A stretch of DNA of 55,909 nt from a virus. Made by a program: the position numbers and the translations under genes. How positions within the stretch are numbered: the first letter of the stretch is position 1; every line of letters starts with the position of its first letter. Below are positions 55,756 through 55,909 of the stretch, one piece after another. The notes beneath the pieces are model-generated. The model searched no databases, was not told where the DNA came from, and saw only the letters and a list, made by a program, of their open reading frames with translations. Location: positions 1 through 55,909 of IMG/VR virus record IMGVR_UViG_3300035698_033059; one strand, 5' to 3'.

Positions 55756-55909
55756 TTTCTTACTCCTCCTTTAGGACTTATTTTCAACCACCAACCTTCT
55801 TTTTGTTGCAACCACGCTTCCGCAACTATAAGACCATCAACTGATTCAGTAAACCATGTCCAGTGACCTGCACTTCCTTCCCAAACCACATTAGGATAGG
55901 TTTCTTGAA
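55752..55909 (-). CDS. Partial gene at the right edge (3' end only)
   Basis: An open frame enters from the right edge and ends at 55752 with a TGA that overlaps the next start. The visible ~51 residues are Trp-rich (HWTWFTESVDGLIVAEAW, EGWWLKISPKGG). Not recognised. Confidence 0.5.
   Translation of the reverse strand, partial: QETYPNVVWEGSAGHWTWFTESVDGLIVAEAWLQQKEGWWLKISPKGGVRK

Overview
This window is a compact, AT-rich stretch of a large double-stranded DNA phage genome. All convincing protein genes and all recognisable tRNAs lie on the minus strand. Genes sit end to end with ATGA/GTGA/TAATG overlaps and strong AGGAGG-type ribosome binding sites, and GTG and TTG starts are common. These traits, together with the SPO1-like fusion of a uracil-DNA glycosylase domain to a family A DNA polymerase, suggest a lytic phage of a low-GC Gram-positive (Firmicutes-type) host. 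No capsid, tail or lysis cassette is present, so the window is the early (nucleic-acid metabolism) part of the genome.

Read in the direction of transcription, from high to low coordinates: 55.9-44.9 kb holds about twenty small, mostly unrecognised early genes, a Mu-Gam-like protein, a Hel308/Ski2-type helicase, a SLOG-fold protein, a 186-nt tRNA-like RNA and a GC-rich structured RNA. 44.8-39.1 kb is an RNA-rich block: two Y-RNA-like RNAs (one carrying a tRNA-like module whose acceptor stem is capped by a GCAA tetraloop), a Ro60-like TROVE/vWA protein, a ~400-nt structured RNA beside it, eight ordinary tRNAs and two aberrant ones. 39.0-28.0 kb is a replication block: UvsW-like helicase, DnaG-like primase, NAD-dependent ligase, macrodomain protein, DnaD-like initiator with five iterons inside its gene, and DnaB-like helicase. 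28.0-18.8 kb is a base-modification block: NADAR protein, QueD, QueE, FolE, QueC, PIG-L deacetylase, GT4 glycosyltransferase, SDR, radical SAM, GT2 glycosyltransferase and a DpdA/TGT-like transglycosylase. 18.7-8.9 kb holds the sliding clamp, split DNA polymerase, clamp loader, UvsY-like protein, SSB, RecA, 5' nuclease and RuvC. 8.9-3 kb holds a Rad50/Mre11 pair in which Rad50 is broken into pieces, a transglycosylase and unknown genes. 3-0 kb holds thymidylate synthase and a class II ribonucleotide reductase that runs off the left edge.

The genes add up to a nearly complete replisome and recombination system (initiator, DnaB, primase, clamp, loader, polymerase, SSB, RecA, resolvase, ligase), a deoxynucleotide supply, a probable 7-deazaguanine DNA modification pathway with sugar-handling enzymes attached, and two ADP-ribose-removing folds that may counter DarT-type defence. 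Four copies of a ~100-bp element and five copies of an AT-rich motif look like phage control sequences.

The most unusual observations are: (i) catalytic motif A of the DNA polymerase can be read only through two +1 shifts, both at TGAG, within about 25 bases; (ii) a phage Ro60 protein with its own Y RNAs; (iii) several tRNA-like RNAs with insertions or odd anticodon loops; (iv) a lambda-like iteron origin inside the initiator gene; (v) a 7-deazaguanine pathway linked to glycosyltransferase/deacetylase genes. Functions are inferred from sequence motifs read by eye; no database search was run.
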